A DNA stretch of 64,000 nucleotides, from the NCBI RefSeq assembly GCF_014190805.1, contig NZ_JACHVQ010000001.1, positions 992,001-1,056,000 of the forward strand, written 5' to 3'. Below the pieces are notes generated by a model that was not told the DNA's origin, searched no databases, and was given only the letters and a program-made list of their open reading frames with translations. The position numbers and the translations under genes were made by a program. Origin of the DNA: Flexivirga oryzae (GTDB lineage Bacteria > Actinomycetota > Actinomycetes > Actinomycetales > Dermatophilaceae). This document shows positions 49,571 through 58,267 of this stretch, piece after piece (position 1 is the first letter of the stretch; each line of letters opens with the position of its first letter).

Positions 49571-50008
49571 CTACCTCGGCTGGCCGTGGCGGTTGCGCAC
49601 GTGCAAGCCGTGCTCGCGCAGGCGTGCGCTGACTGTCTTGGCGCTGGCGCCGACAACCTGCCCGACCCGTGCAAGCGAGAGCCCGCTCTCGTACAGTCGG
49701 ATGGCTTCCTGAATCTGCTCAGTGGTCAGGCCCTGCTTGCGTATTAGGACGCCGTGTCGCTTCAGGACGGTGCTCACCGTTCGCCGATCGATGCCGAACT
49801 GGCCACCGAGCTGATAGACCGTCGCCCCACCGCGATAGCCGTCGATGAGCGCCTGGACTTGCTGCACGTCGAGTTGGTGGGCGGTCGCTGGTCGACGAGC
49901 TGTCAACGCCGTCGGAGGGGGAGATCCGGGTTTCGGCAACCTACGCAGCAGCGCCTCCAACGCCCTGACCTGCACAGATTTCTTGTAATGCGCTCCCCGG
50001 ACCTCCAC
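49571..50008 (-). CDS. Double helix-turn-helix protein, probable recombinase remnant or accessory
   Basis: 145 residues with GTG start. Two HTH units are visible: VQALIDGYRGGATVYQLGGQFGIDRRTVSTVLKRHG and QIQEAIRLYESGLSLARVGQVVGASAKTVSARLREHG. Such tandem Hin-like HTHs are common in actinobacterial proteins linked to serine recombinases. The frame can be extended upstream (FDKSNW before the GTG). It may be the tail of a decayed recombinase or a stand-alone DNA-binding protein. Confidence 0.65.
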   Translation of the reverse strand: MEVRGAHYKKSVQVRALEALLRRLPKPGSPPPTALTARRPATAHQLDVQQVQALIDGYRGGATVYQLGGQFGIDRRTVSTVLKRHGVLIRKQGLTTEQIQEAIRLYESGLSLARVGQVVGASAKTVSARLREHGLHVRNRHGQPR

Positions 50009-50044
50009 CCAGTTGCTCTTGTCGAAAGTGCAGATCGACGCTTG

Positions 50045-50070
50045 TGAGGCCGTCCGAGAGGGCGGCCTCA
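50045..50070. terminator. Hairpin upstream of the double-HTH gene
   Basis: TGAGGCCGTCC, a GAGA loop and GGGCGGCCTCA form an 11-bp stem with one mismatch. It lies between the double-HTH gene and the AbiE pair, and can end AbiE transcription on the minus strand. The rest of 50009-50172 holds no gene. Confidence 0.6.
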
Positions 50071-50172
50071 GTCGGTTCCGGGCGTGGACAACCCTGGGCT
50101 GACCAGGAGTTTTGCTGGCATCAGCATGTGGTTCGAGTAGGTTCTCCTTGCTTCGCCGCCGGAGCGGTTCTG

Positions 50173-50379
50173 CTACGGCGACTTGGGTTGCCAGGTCTCA
50201 TCCTGGTTGGGTGATGCTGGCGAAGGGCTCGTCGAGCTCGGTGCGGATCTGGCCGGGTTCTGGGCTGAGGAAGATCCAGACGAAGATGGGCGGTTGAGTT
50301 GCTTCCGCACCGTGGCCAGCGCATCGGTGTAGGTGGCGTGGACGTCTTGCAGCTGGGCACGGACGCGTGCTATTTGCAA
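50173..50379 (-). CDS. Possible small ORF overlapping the AbiEii end
   Basis: 68 residues from TTG at 50379 inside the AbiEii stop region. It has an amphipathic start (LQIARVRAQLQDVHATYTDALATVRKQL) and a Ser/Pro-rich tail. There is no recognised family and no good ribosome site. It is listed because it is the only frame in this 361-base gap with protein-like periodicity; it may be spurious. Confidence 0.25.
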   Translation of the reverse strand: MQIARVRAQLQDVHATYTDALATVRKQLNRPSSSGSSSAQNPARSAPSSTSPSPASPNQDETWQPKSP

Positions 50380-51236
50380 GGCGGCGCGGTGTCCCCCGGT
50401 CTGAACACGGGATCCAGGTAGGAGGCCACCAGTGCCATCTGCTCGTCGAGGTCTGCTTCGCAGACTGCCTCCAGTCGTTCTTTGCGCCGCCAGGCCGCCC
50501 ATTTGGTCTGACCGACTTGTCCGTAGCCGACGACGTAGGGCGCGATGGGCTCGAGGGTGACGCCGCGGTAGCGCGCCACGGCTCGTGCGGAGCGGAGCAG
50601 TTCGTCAGTGTCCGTGCCCTGCCGGGCGAGCTGGACGATGTCGACGTAGTCGCGCCATCGGGTGCTGGTGATGCCCCGCTCGAGGATGGTCACGCCCTTC
50701 TCGGCGATCGTGGTCTCTGGCGCGTAGCCGAGCAGCTTGATCGGGTCGCCCAGGACACGGTCGATATGCACCTTGCGGGGAGCGGGCACGATCGGATCTC
50801 CGGTGGAGACATCCCACGCAGCGGCGCCGTTCCACGGCCCGATCGACACACCGACCCGCACACGGAATCCGGGGTAGTCGGCGTGCTCGCGGATCACCTG
50901 CACGCTGATCGAGTTGAGATCGAACACCACCCCGTCATCGGTCTCGACGGCGGCGATGTCGTGAACCACTGCGATGAGGTGCTCAAGTGTGACGTCGGCA
51001 CCGATGGCGTTCGCATCGGCATCCTTGGTCGGGCGCCGTATGCCGTAGGCGGCCAGCAGGATCCCACCCTTGAGCACGAAGTCCTCGGCATGGGCGGTGC
51101 GGCTGAGGCGGTCCAGGAACGACTCCAGCGTGTGCCGGATCAGATACTCCTGTGTCGGCGCACCCGTCCCAGCCTTCGCCGCGGCGGAGCGTGCCGCGGA
51201 CTGGATGCGGCGGAACACCTCATCGCCCACGCTCAC
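50370..51236 (-). CDS. abiEii: AbiEii/AbiGii-type nucleotidyltransferase toxin
   Basis: 288 residues from GTG at 51236 (GTGA overlap with the antitoxin). The nucleotidyltransferase core FVLKGGILLAAYGIRRPTKDADANA carries the GG and paired Asp of the DNA-polymerase-beta fold. TIAEKGVTILERGITSTRWRDYVDIVQLAR is the AbiEii KxxxR/D region. These toxins give abortive infection against phage when the antitoxin is lost. The order antitoxin-toxin is standard for type IV AbiE systems. Confidence 0.9.
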   Translation of the reverse strand: MSVGDEVFRRIQSAARSAAAKAGTGAPTQEYLIRHTLESFLDRLSRTAHAEDFVLKGGILLAAYGIRRPTKDADANAIGADVTLEHLIAVVHDIAAVETDDGVVFDLNSISVQVIREHADYPGFRVRVGVSIGPWNGAAAWDVSTGDPIVPAPRKVHIDRVLGDPIKLLGYAPETTIAEKGVTILERGITSTRWRDYVDIVQLARQGTDTDELLRSARAVARYRGVTLEPIAPYVVGYGQVGQTKWAAWRRKERLEAVCEADLDEQMALVASYLDPVFRPGDTAPPCK

Positions 51237-51790
51237 GCCAGCGCCTCCAAGGCCTGAAGGGTTGGAGACTTCGCCCGAGGTAGTTGAGAGGCAATCTCCA
51301 TCAATCGAGCAGGTTTCCCGCCGCGGCGCAGCCACTCCTTCAACGACTCCCGTGCCAACTCGTACCCGACCTCGCCACGCAACCGGAACGCGTCGGCGAT
51401 CGACCGCTCGGGTGAGTAGATCCCAATGGTCTGATCCGTGCCCGGAATCGGGATCGCCTCCCGGCCGATGTCGAACGTGGCCCGATCGAACTGATGCCAC
51501 GCGATCGCACCTGTGCTCACCGGCGTGCGCGACCCGCGCGGGATCGCGACATCCAACGCTGCGGGAATCGCATCGGTGAGCTCATGGTGAGCGAGCGCCG
51601 ACGCCAAGCAGATCGTTGCATCCGGGCGACGAGTGGCCGCTTCGATCCAGTCCCAGTCCGCCGCCGGAGCATCGGCCGGCAGGTAAATGCCCCGCGCGAT
51701 CCGCTCCAGCCGGCCATCCCGCGCTGCACGGTAAAGCCCACTGCGCGACAGGCCCGCCTCCTCGGCCCTACCCGGCCTCAGCATGGACAT
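51233..51790 (-). CDS. abiEi: AbiEi-type antitoxin/regulator
   Basis: 185 residues from ATG at 51790 behind GGAGAGG (a GTG at 51802 is possible). The N-terminal winged helix (AEEAGLSRSGLYRAARDGRLERIARGIYLPAD) is the AbiEi DNA-binding domain. The C-terminal domain contains WHQFDRATFDIGREAI and SPERSIADAFRLRGEVG. It represses the abiE promoter and neutralises the partner toxin. This is the last gene of island character. Confidence 0.88.
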   Translation of the reverse strand: MSMLRPGRAEEAGLSRSGLYRAARDGRLERIARGIYLPADAPAADWDWIEAATRRPDATICLASALAHHELTDAIPAALDVAIPRGSRTPVSTGAIAWHQFDRATFDIGREAIPIPGTDQTIGIYSPERSIADAFRLRGEVGYELARESLKEWLRRGGKPARLMEIASQLPRAKSPTLQALEALA

Positions 51791-51862
51791 CGTCGTCACC
51801 ACCTCTCCGGCATGAAACGTCTACATGTAAGTGTAACTGAGGACGTATCGTGTCACCGACCT

Positions 51863-52978
51863 TCAGTACTTGATCACCGAGCGAATGCCGATGCCGCGTT
51901 TCAGCTCGTCGTACCCGTCGTTGATCTCGTCCAGGCCCATGACCCGGGTCACCAGCGCGTCGAGGTCGATGCGGCCGTGCAGGTAGTGGTCGATAAGCTG
52001 CGGAAAATCGATCGCCGGTCGGCTGGAACCGTAGTTCGAGCCGATGAGTTGGAGTTCGGAGTCCGACATGACGAACGGGTCGATCGTGATGGTCAAGCCG
52101 TCGGGCACCTGTCCGGCGACGACGGCCCGGCCACCGCGGGCCAAGGACGCATACGCGGCCTCGATGGTCGCTGGGAGGCCGATCGCTTCGATGGCGACCT
52201 CGACGCCGCGCCCGTCGGTGAGCTGTGGCACCCGCTCGGCGAGGTCCTCCTCGGAGGTGTTGACGACCTCCGTGGCACCGAAGTGTCGCGCCCGTTCGAG
52301 CCGCGTGTCGGAGAGGTCGGCTGCGATGATCCGGCGGGCGCCGACCAGACGGGCGCCCTGGATCGCGTTGAGACCGACGCCGCCGCAGCCGAGGACCAGC
52401 ACCGTCTCGTCGGGGCGGACGTTCGCGGTGTTGATCGCCGCGCCGACGCCGGTGGTGACGGAGCAGCCGACGAGAGACGCCTGCTCGAAAGGAGCGTCGG
52501 CGCGCACCGGAATCGCGCCCGACTCCGGCACCATGGTGTACTCCCCGAAGGTGCCGGTGCCGGCGAAGCTGTAGACCTCCTGGCCGTCCACGGTCCTGAT
52601 GCGGGTCCTCCCGTCGGAGGACAGGTGGTTGGCGGAGTGCCGGGCGACCTCGTCGCACAGGACCGGTCGGCCGCTCACGCAGTAGCGGCACCGGCGACAC
52701 GGTGGCGTCCACGTCAGGATGACGTGGTCACCCGGAGCGACGCCGCTCACGCCCTCGCCGACCGCCTCGACGACGCCGGCGCCTTCGTGGCCAAGGATCA
52801 TCGGCGTGGGCACCTCCCATTCGCCGACGATCACGTGGAGGTCGCTGTGGCACAGGCCGCTGGCCCTCATGCGCACGAGCACCTCGCCGGGCGGGGGCGT
52901 CGACGGGATGGAGACCGTCTCGATCGTCATCGGTGTGTTCGCCGTCCGGAAGACCGCGGCCCTGAATTCGATGGTCAC
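51863..52978 (-). CDS. Zinc-dependent medium-chain alcohol dehydrogenase
   Basis: 371 residues. Catalytic zinc ligands are in ASGLCHSDLHV and GHEGAGVVEAVGEG. The structural zinc Cys set is in PPCRRCRYCVSGRPVLC. The NAD loop is VLVLGCGGVGLNAIQGARLVGARRIIAADLS. It belongs to the class III/aryl-alcohol branch and oxidises an alcohol (or the reverse). It is the last of four coupled minus-strand genes; its start overlaps the FAD oxidase gene (ATGA). In this locus it likely handles an aldehyde or alcohol from amine oxidation. Confidence 0.9.
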   Translation of the reverse strand: MTIEFRAAVFRTANTPMTIETVSIPSTPPPGEVLVRMRASGLCHSDLHVIVGEWEVPTPMILGHEGAGVVEAVGEGVSGVAPGDHVILTWTPPCRRCRYCVSGRPVLCDEVARHSANHLSSDGRTRIRTVDGQEVYSFAGTGTFGEYTMVPESGAIPVRADAPFEQASLVGCSVTTGVGAAINTANVRPDETVLVLGCGGVGLNAIQGARLVGARRIIAADLSDTRLERARHFGATEVVNTSEEDLAERVPQLTDGRGVEVAIEAIGLPATIEAAYASLARGGRAVVAGQVPDGLTITIDPFVMSDSELQLIGSNYGSSRPAIDFPQLIDHYLHGRIDLDALVTRVMGLDEINDGYDELKRGIGIRSVIKY

Positions 52979-54375
52979 AAGAGTTGCACCTGTCCCTCGG
53001 TGATCGGGATGAACTCGCCGCGCTCTGCGCTGGCGGCGCCGCGCTGTGCGCGGCGCTTGTTGCCGTTGAAGGCGTCACAGATCCGGTCCAGGACCCAGAC
53101 GGTCCGCAGGCCGGCGCGGCCCATCATCATGAACGGCGGGAACTTCGGCTCGTCCTTCCAGATCGTCTGGAGGTCCTCATGGCGCTTCCCGTCGACGATG
53201 TAGTCCGCGATGAGCGACCCGATGTACGGCGCCTGGGCGAGACCGTGCCCGTTACAGCAACATGAGTAGTAGACGTCGTCACCCGTCTGTCCGGCGACGG
53301 AGACCCAGGACGAGGTGATCGCGATCCAGCCACCCCACGCCTGGGCCACCCTCACGTCGGCCAGCGACGGGAAACGCGTGTGGAATGCATCCGCGAGCTC
53401 CTGGACCAGACCGGGATCCGGCGCCTTGTTCTCGGGCAGTGGGTAGCTGGTGCCCCGCTCGAGTCGGCGCACACCGAAGACCATCGTGTTCCGCTCCGTG
53501 ACGCGGAAGTGCTCCATGATCTGGTGCTGGCTGAGCACGCCGGAGCGGCTGGTCCAGCCGAGCGCCTCGATCCGCGCGGGGTCGATCGGCTCGGTCTCCA
53601 CCTCGATGATCCACGCGGGGATCGACAGGCCTTTGGGCGTGATGTCCCACTCGCCGGAGTAGGCGTTGGTGGACAGCACCACCTTGTTGGCGATCACCGC
53701 ACCGCCGGGCGTCGTGATGACGATCTTCCCGCTCTCGCGACGCATGTCGGTGACCTTGCTCTGCTCGTAGACGCGGGCCGAGCCGGCCAGCAGGACACCT
53801 CGCAGACCACGGCAGAGCTTGCCGGGATTCAGCATCCCACCGACGCCCTCCCGCATCCCGCCGACGAACGCGCGCGGTATGCCGATCTCCTCGGCCGTCC
53901 CCACCTGACCGCGTCCCCCGGCGTCCCTGAGGATCTTGGCGCAGGCCTTGACACGCAGCATCTGGATCGGCGAAATAGCCCCGAAGGACAGCCCGTTCGG
54001 GACATAGTCACAGTCGATCCGGTGGTCCTTGATCTGGGCTTGGAGGTACTCGGCGGCCCGGTCGGCCAGGACCACCATGCCCTTCATGAGCTTGGGGTAG
54101 AAGAGTTTCAGCATCCGCAGGTCGCCGCCGGGAGCCCCGGAGATGTGGCCACCGTTGCGAGAGCTGGAGCCGTAGCCGCAGAACTCCGCCTCCAGCAGGA
54201 CCACGTCCCGGCCGCGGTCGGCGAGCCGCGTGGCCGTGGCCATCCCGCCCACACCGCCGCCGATCACTGCGACATCGCAGGTCACCTCACCGCTGACGGC
54301 GGGCTGTAGGTCGGTCGGCGGGTCGATCCAACCGCTGAAGGTGTGCAGCTTGATCTTCGACATGTCCTGTTTCAT
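52975..54375 (-). CDS. FAD-dependent oxidoreductase, DAO / gamma-glutamylputrescine-oxidase type
   Basis: 466 residues from ATG at 54375 (ATGA overlap upstream). The FAD loop is CDVAVIGGGVGGMATATRLADRG with LLEAEFCGYGSSSRNGGHISGAPGG, typical of amino-acid/polyamine oxidases of the DAO family. The C-terminal flavin contact is YYSCCCNGHGLAQAPYIGSLIADYI. It has an extra C-terminal tail of about 60 residues (RICDAFNGNKRRAQRG...). It oxidises a secondary or primary amine; the substrate is unknown. Confidence 0.85.
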   Translation of the reverse strand: MKQDMSKIKLHTFSGWIDPPTDLQPAVSGEVTCDVAVIGGGVGGMATATRLADRGRDVVLLEAEFCGYGSSSRNGGHISGAPGGDLRMLKLFYPKLMKGMVVLADRAAEYLQAQIKDHRIDCDYVPNGLSFGAISPIQMLRVKACAKILRDAGGRGQVGTAEEIGIPRAFVGGMREGVGGMLNPGKLCRGLRGVLLAGSARVYEQSKVTDMRRESGKIVITTPGGAVIANKVVLSTNAYSGEWDITPKGLSIPAWIIEVETEPIDPARIEALGWTSRSGVLSQHQIMEHFRVTERNTMVFGVRRLERGTSYPLPENKAPDPGLVQELADAFHTRFPSLADVRVAQAWGGWIAITSSWVSVAGQTGDDVYYSCCCNGHGLAQAPYIGSLIADYIVDGKRHEDLQTIWKDEPKFPPFMMMGRAGLRTVWVLDRICDAFNGNKRRAQRGAASAERGEFIPITEGQVQLL

Positions 54376-55754
54376 GAGTACGCACCCTTTCGATCGAGGG
54401 GTTCGGTTGCAGGGAGGAGCCGCGCGACGTTGTCGGCAGCGCGCTGGCCGGACAGGACTGCGCCGTTCATGCTGCCCGTCCACTCGCCCGCGGTCTCGGT
54501 GCCGGCCCAGTGGACCCGGCCGTGGGGCTCGGTCAGGACGCTGCCGTAGCGCGTCGTCGCGTAGGGGCCGACGACGGGGTTCGGGCCGCCCCGCGCGAAC
54601 GAGTCGGTGTTCCAACAGTGGTCGATGTAGTCGATCGGCCGGGCGGCTTCGGGGCCGTAGAGGTCGGTGAGCTGCTTCACGACCTGGGCCTTGCGCGTCT
54701 CGGGCTGGTGGACGTCGAACACGCGCGGATCGCAGAACGCCATCAGGACGCCGGGACCGTTCGGGCTCGGCGAGACGTCGAAGGTGATGAAGACCGTCCC
54801 GGTGTCGGTCAGGGCCTCGCCCGACAACCCGTCGGCTCGCCAGAAGGGCTTGTCATAGGCGACGAAGGCCTTGCTCAGCGCGCCGAGGCCCCACGACCGG
54901 ATGAGCCCCTGTGTCTTCTCGGGCAGCGCGGGCTCGAACTCGATGCCGGCGCGGTGCTCGGTGGCCGTCGTGACGATCGCGTACTCGGCCCGGAACTGGG
55001 CGGTGTCCGTGTCGACCGCGACGCCGTCCGCGTCCTGAATGATCCGACGGACGGGGGAGTTCGGGTGGACCCGGTCGCCGAGAAGCGAGGCGTACCGGAC
55101 GGCGATCTCCTGCGTGGTCTCGACGTACCGCGCGTCCTGCATCCCGCCTTCCGCGTCGAGCATGTGGTCGAAGCCGCCGAAAGCACGGATGGTGCGCAGC
55201 ATGTGCAAGAGCGAGACGTCACTGGTCTGACACCCGAACTCCACCTTGGTGACGATGGTCATCAGCGCGCGCGTCGTCGTGCGGGCGCGCTTGCGATCGA
55301 GCCACCCCTCCAGGGAGATCGCATCGAGCTCGGCGGCGCGAGGGGAGTTACACGGGGCTTCGACATCGATGGTCTTCGCCAACTTGTCCAGGGCCATCTG
55401 GATGCGGGTCATGTTCACCAGGGCCGCCGGCGAGAGCCTGGGAATGGTGCCCTTGTAGGTGCTCCGCTTGCCGGCGAGCCACAGCGTGCTGCGTCCCTCG
55501 GCGAACTGCTTGACGGTGGTGCACCCGACCTGGTCGGCGATCGCGCGGATCGCGTCGTGCTCCTTCGCCACCCAGGTGCCACCGAGGTCGACCTTGACCC
55601 CGGCGATCTCGCCGGTGAACACGCGCCCGCCAACGCGGTCGCGGCCCTCGAGGACGACCACCGAGTAGCCCTGGTCCACGAGGTCGTGCGCCGCGGTCAG
55701 CCCAGCGAAGCCAGCGCCGACGATCACGACATCGACTGATTCAGGCGCGTTCAC
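54372..55754 (-). CDS. Flavin monoamine oxidase family protein
   Basis: 460 residues with GTG start in a GTGA overlap. It begins with VDVVIVGAGFAGLTAAHDL, then VVVLEGRDRVGGR, the amine-oxidase signature. The C-terminal flavin site is GRVHWAGTETAGEWTGSMNGAVLSGQRAADNVARLL. It deaminates amines to aldehydes with hydrogen peroxide. With the neighbouring oxidase and alcohol dehydrogenase it suggests an amine (polyamine or aralkylamine) degradation route. Confidence 0.9.
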   Translation of the reverse strand: MNAPESVDVVIVGAGFAGLTAAHDLVDQGYSVVVLEGRDRVGGRVFTGEIAGVKVDLGGTWVAKEHDAIRAIADQVGCTTVKQFAEGRSTLWLAGKRSTYKGTIPRLSPAALVNMTRIQMALDKLAKTIDVEAPCNSPRAAELDAISLEGWLDRKRARTTTRALMTIVTKVEFGCQTSDVSLLHMLRTIRAFGGFDHMLDAEGGMQDARYVETTQEIAVRYASLLGDRVHPNSPVRRIIQDADGVAVDTDTAQFRAEYAIVTTATEHRAGIEFEPALPEKTQGLIRSWGLGALSKAFVAYDKPFWRADGLSGEALTDTGTVFITFDVSPSPNGPGVLMAFCDPRVFDVHQPETRKAQVVKQLTDLYGPEAARPIDYIDHCWNTDSFARGGPNPVVGPYATTRYGSVLTEPHGRVHWAGTETAGEWTGSMNGAVLSGQRAADNVARLLPATEPLDRKGAYS

Positions 55755-56509
55755 GACACGACCTCCACGGTCCGCGCCGACGCAACGTCCGTGGCATCGT
55801 GGTGCGCGCGCATCGTCTTGTAGCCGTAGTAGTAGGTGATGGCCTGGAAGCCCCAGACGGTGAGCGCGATGGTGTAGAAGATCGTTCGGGACGAGTCATC
55901 GGTGTAGAGCCAGGTGTGGTACCGGTTCAGGTCGGCTTCGCCGTTGGCGCCCGGGATGAAGTGGTAGAAGAAGTCATAGGTGAGCGCCACGTAGGTCGCC
56001 GCGAGCGATACCACGGCGGTCAGTGCCGCGAGGCGTTGCGCGCCCGCCCGCCACAGGCGCGTCGCGAAATAAAGGAGGAAGCACGTCGTCAGCAGGTTCC
56101 CGACGACGTAGAACGTGGCCAGCGCAAGGTGCGGGAAATCGCGCGGCAGGTCGTCGCTGTGCATCGGCCCGAAGATCACAGCGCCTGCGAACGCGAGCAC
56201 CGTGGCACCCGCCTTAACCGCCGTCGGTGGCTTGTAGCCGTGCGTGACCGCGAGAAGGCCGATCACCAGGAGCAGGGTTATGCCGAAGCACCGCGAGAAC
56301 GCGTCCAAGTCGTAGGCGAAGTAATACATCGGGCTGGACTTCTTGCCGCTGAGCAGCGACCACAGCAGGAAGTTGGTCGATGACACGGCCACGACGAAGT
56401 ACTCGAGTGTCAACAGCTGATTGCGGTAGTTGCGCCAGAGTTTGGCCCCGTAGATCCACGTCGTCGCCATCAACCACAGATCGGCCGCGAGAAAGAGCAG
56501 ATCCTTCAT
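55751..56509 (-). CDS. Unknown seven-helix membrane protein of the amine-oxidase operon
   Basis: 252 residues. About seven hydrophobic helices are visible (LLFLAADLWLMATTWIYGA; LEYFVVAVSSTNFLLWSLL; GITLLLVIGLLAVTHG; AGATVLAFAGAVIFG; LATFYVVGNLLTTCFLLYFA; LAALTAVVSLAATYVAL; IALTVWGFQAITYYYG). No transporter or sensor family is recognised. It is the first gene of the four-gene operon and lies just behind the shared 26-bp motif. It might act as a substrate permease or membrane partner of the oxidases. Confidence 0.65.
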   Translation of the reverse strand: MKDLLFLAADLWLMATTWIYGAKLWRNYRNQLLTLEYFVVAVSSTNFLLWSLLSGKKSSPMYYFAYDLDAFSRCFGITLLLVIGLLAVTHGYKPPTAVKAGATVLAFAGAVIFGPMHSDDLPRDFPHLALATFYVVGNLLTTCFLLYFATRLWRAGAQRLAALTAVVSLAATYVALTYDFFYHFIPGANGEADLNRYHTWLYTDDSSRTIFYTIALTVWGFQAITYYYGYKTMRAHHDATDVASARTVEVVS

Positions 56510-56530
56510 GAGTTGACTCCTCTCCTGACT

Positions 56531-56556
56531 TGTTCGTTTGACTTGATCACTTGAGC
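56531..56556. promoter_or_regulatory. 26-bp regulon motif, copy 1
   Basis: Read on the minus strand: GCTCAAGTGATCAAGTC followed by AAACGAACA. It ends 21 bases before the ATG of the membrane gene. It matches 22 of 26 positions of the motif at 61888-61913. It is probably an operator for a local regulator (TetR or PucR type). Confidence 0.7.
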
Positions 56557-56737
56557 GAGTTTGTGACCGGCGTCACCTGCTGTCAATGGTTCGGCGCGGA
56601 ATCGGGTTGTGTCCGGCCGAAGTCGGTGCACGCTGCACTCGCGCCGGCGGAAGCAGGTGCGCGCTGTCGTTGTGACGGGGGTCCCGGACGGTGACAGTGG
56701 TCGGAATCAGGAATGCAACAGCGAGGAGCGAGCGGTC

Positions 56738-58267
56738 ATGACAACTCAGGTGTCACAGGCGGTCGAGGAGTTCGACATCGTCGTCATCGGAGCCGGAATC
56801 TCCGGGATCGGGGCGGCGACGTACTTCACCCGCGAGCTCCCCACCAAGTCGATCGCCGTGTTGGAGGGCCGCGCCGACATCGGCGGCACGTGGGACCTGT
56901 TCCGCTATCCCGGGATCCGCTCCGACTCCGACCTGCACACGTTCGGCTACGAGTTCAAACCGTGGCGCCATGACAACGCCATCGCGGACGCGCACCTGAT
57001 CAAGGGCTACCTGCGCGAGACGGTCGAGGAGAACGAGCTCACCGGCCTGATCCGGTACGGCCACCGTGTCGTGCGGGCCGACTGGTCGTCGCAGGAGTCG
57101 ACCTGGACGCTGACCGTCCAGGTCACCGACGCCGCCGGGACGACGACGCGCACGATCCGCGCCGGCTGGGTCTTCGCCGCCACCGGTTACTACCGGTATG
57201 ACGAGGGCTTCTCGCCGGAGTTCGCCGGGCGCGAGGACTTCGGCGGGGTCGTCGTACACCCGCAGCACTGGCCCGAGGACCTCGACTACACCGGCAAGAA
57301 GGTCGTCATCATCGGCAGCGGCGCCACCGCGGTGACCATGGTGCCCGCCATGCTCAAGGGTGCCGGGGCCGCCGCCCACGTGACCATGCTGCAACGCACA
57401 CCGACATACATCATGTCGATGCCCCGGGTCGACAGTGTCGCGCTCGCGCTGACCAAGGTGTTGGGGGAGCAGCGCGGCTACGCGGCCACCCGGTTCAAGA
57501 ACATCTGGCTGGAGCGCGGCTGGGTGGTGTGGCTGCGACGCTTCCCCAACGCCGGGCGCCGCTTCATCCGCCGCGAGAACCGCAAACGGCTGCCGGAGGG
57601 CTTCGACGTCGACAAGCACTTCAACCCGCCGTACAACCCCTGGGACCAGCGGCTCTGCCTGGCCCCCGACGGCGACTTCTTCGACGCCATCAAGGCGGGC
57701 AACGCCTCGGTCGCCACGGACCAGATCGTGCGCTTCACCGAGCGCGGCATCCTGCTCGAGTCCGGTGAGGAGCTGGAGGCCGACGTCATCGTGACCGCGA
57801 CCGGCCTGAACATGCAGCTCTTCGACGGCATGCCGATCGCGCTCGACGGCACCGAGGTGGACATCACCGACGCGGTCGCGTACCGCGGGATGCTGCTGAG
57901 CGGGATCCCGAACTGGGCCATGGCGATCGGGTACACCACCTCGTCGTGGACCCTCAAGGTCAGCCTGATGTGTCGCTACTTCATCGATCTGGTCAAGCAC
58001 ATGGACGCGCACGGATACGTCGACGCCGTCCCGGTCGCAGACCCGGACATGGAGCACCGCCCGGTCATGGACCTCCAGTCCGGGTATGCCAAGCGCGGCG
58101 CCAAGTTCCTGCCGAAGCAGGGAGTGTCGGCGCCGTGGCGGATGGCGATGTCGTACCAGGAGGACGCCAAGGCACTGCGCGGGCCGGTCTTCGACGAGCA
58201 CCTCCGGTTCGGCACTGCCCGGCCCGCCGTCTGGACCGTCGACGCTCGGAGCACCGCCGATGTCTGA
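56738..58267 (+). CDS. Baeyer-Villiger-type flavin monooxygenase
   Basis: 509 residues from ATG at 56738 behind GCGAGGAG. Two Rossmann motifs are visible, VVIGAGISGIGAATYF and KKVVIIGSGATAVTMVPAM, and the Baeyer-Villiger fingerprint FxGxxxHxxxW is in DFGGVVVHPQHWPEDL. The GGTWDLFRYPGIRSDSDLHTFGYEF stretch fits this class. It inserts oxygen next to a ketone using NADPH and O2. It overlaps the alpha/beta hydrolase gene by 8 bases, matching an ester-forming then ester-cleaving pair. Confidence 0.9.
   Translation: MTTQVSQAVEEFDIVVIGAGISGIGAATYFTRELPTKSIAVLEGRADIGGTWDLFRYPGIRSDSDLHTFGYEFKPWRHDNAIADAHLIKGYLRETVEENELTGLIRYGHRVVRADWSSQESTWTLTVQVTDAAGTTTRTIRAGWVFAATGYYRYDEGFSPEFAGREDFGGVVVHPQHWPEDLDYTGKKVVIIGSGATAVTMVPAMLKGAGAAAHVTMLQRTPTYIMSMPRVDSVALALTKVLGEQRGYAATRFKNIWLERGWVVWLRRFPNAGRRFIRRENRKRLPEGFDVDKHFNPPYNPWDQRLCLAPDGDFFDAIKAGNASVATDQIVRFTERGILLESGEELEADVIVTATGLNMQLFDGMPIALDGTEVDITDAVAYRGMLLSGIPNWAMAIGYTTSSWTLKVSLMCRYFIDLVKHMDAHGYVDAVPVADPDMEHRPVMDLQSGYAKRGAKFLPKQGVSAPWRMAMSYQEDAKALRGPVFDEHLRFGTARPAVWTVDARSTADV

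Larger units (their letters stand above)
16675..51850. mobile_element. Integrated genomic island / ICE-like element at tRNA-Ala (right end approximate)
   Basis: The left end abuts the tRNA-Ala CCA and a large serine recombinase. The content is typical of actinobacterial integrative elements: ImmA/XRE pair, ArdA, DNA methyltransferase, replication-relaxation protein, VirD4-like ATPase, small hypotheticals, then cargo (RiPP cluster, VapBC, TOTE helicase, AbiE). Stretches near 21.2-22.7 kb and 33.4-45.5 kb are visibly AT-richer than the flanks. The right boundary is placed before the chromosomal alcohol dehydrogenase only because gene content changes there. No duplicated tRNA end was found. Confidence 0.6.

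Noticed and set aside
56753..58201. 482-codon minus-strand frame
   Set aside because: It is antisense to the Baeyer-Villiger monooxygenase, which has complete motifs.
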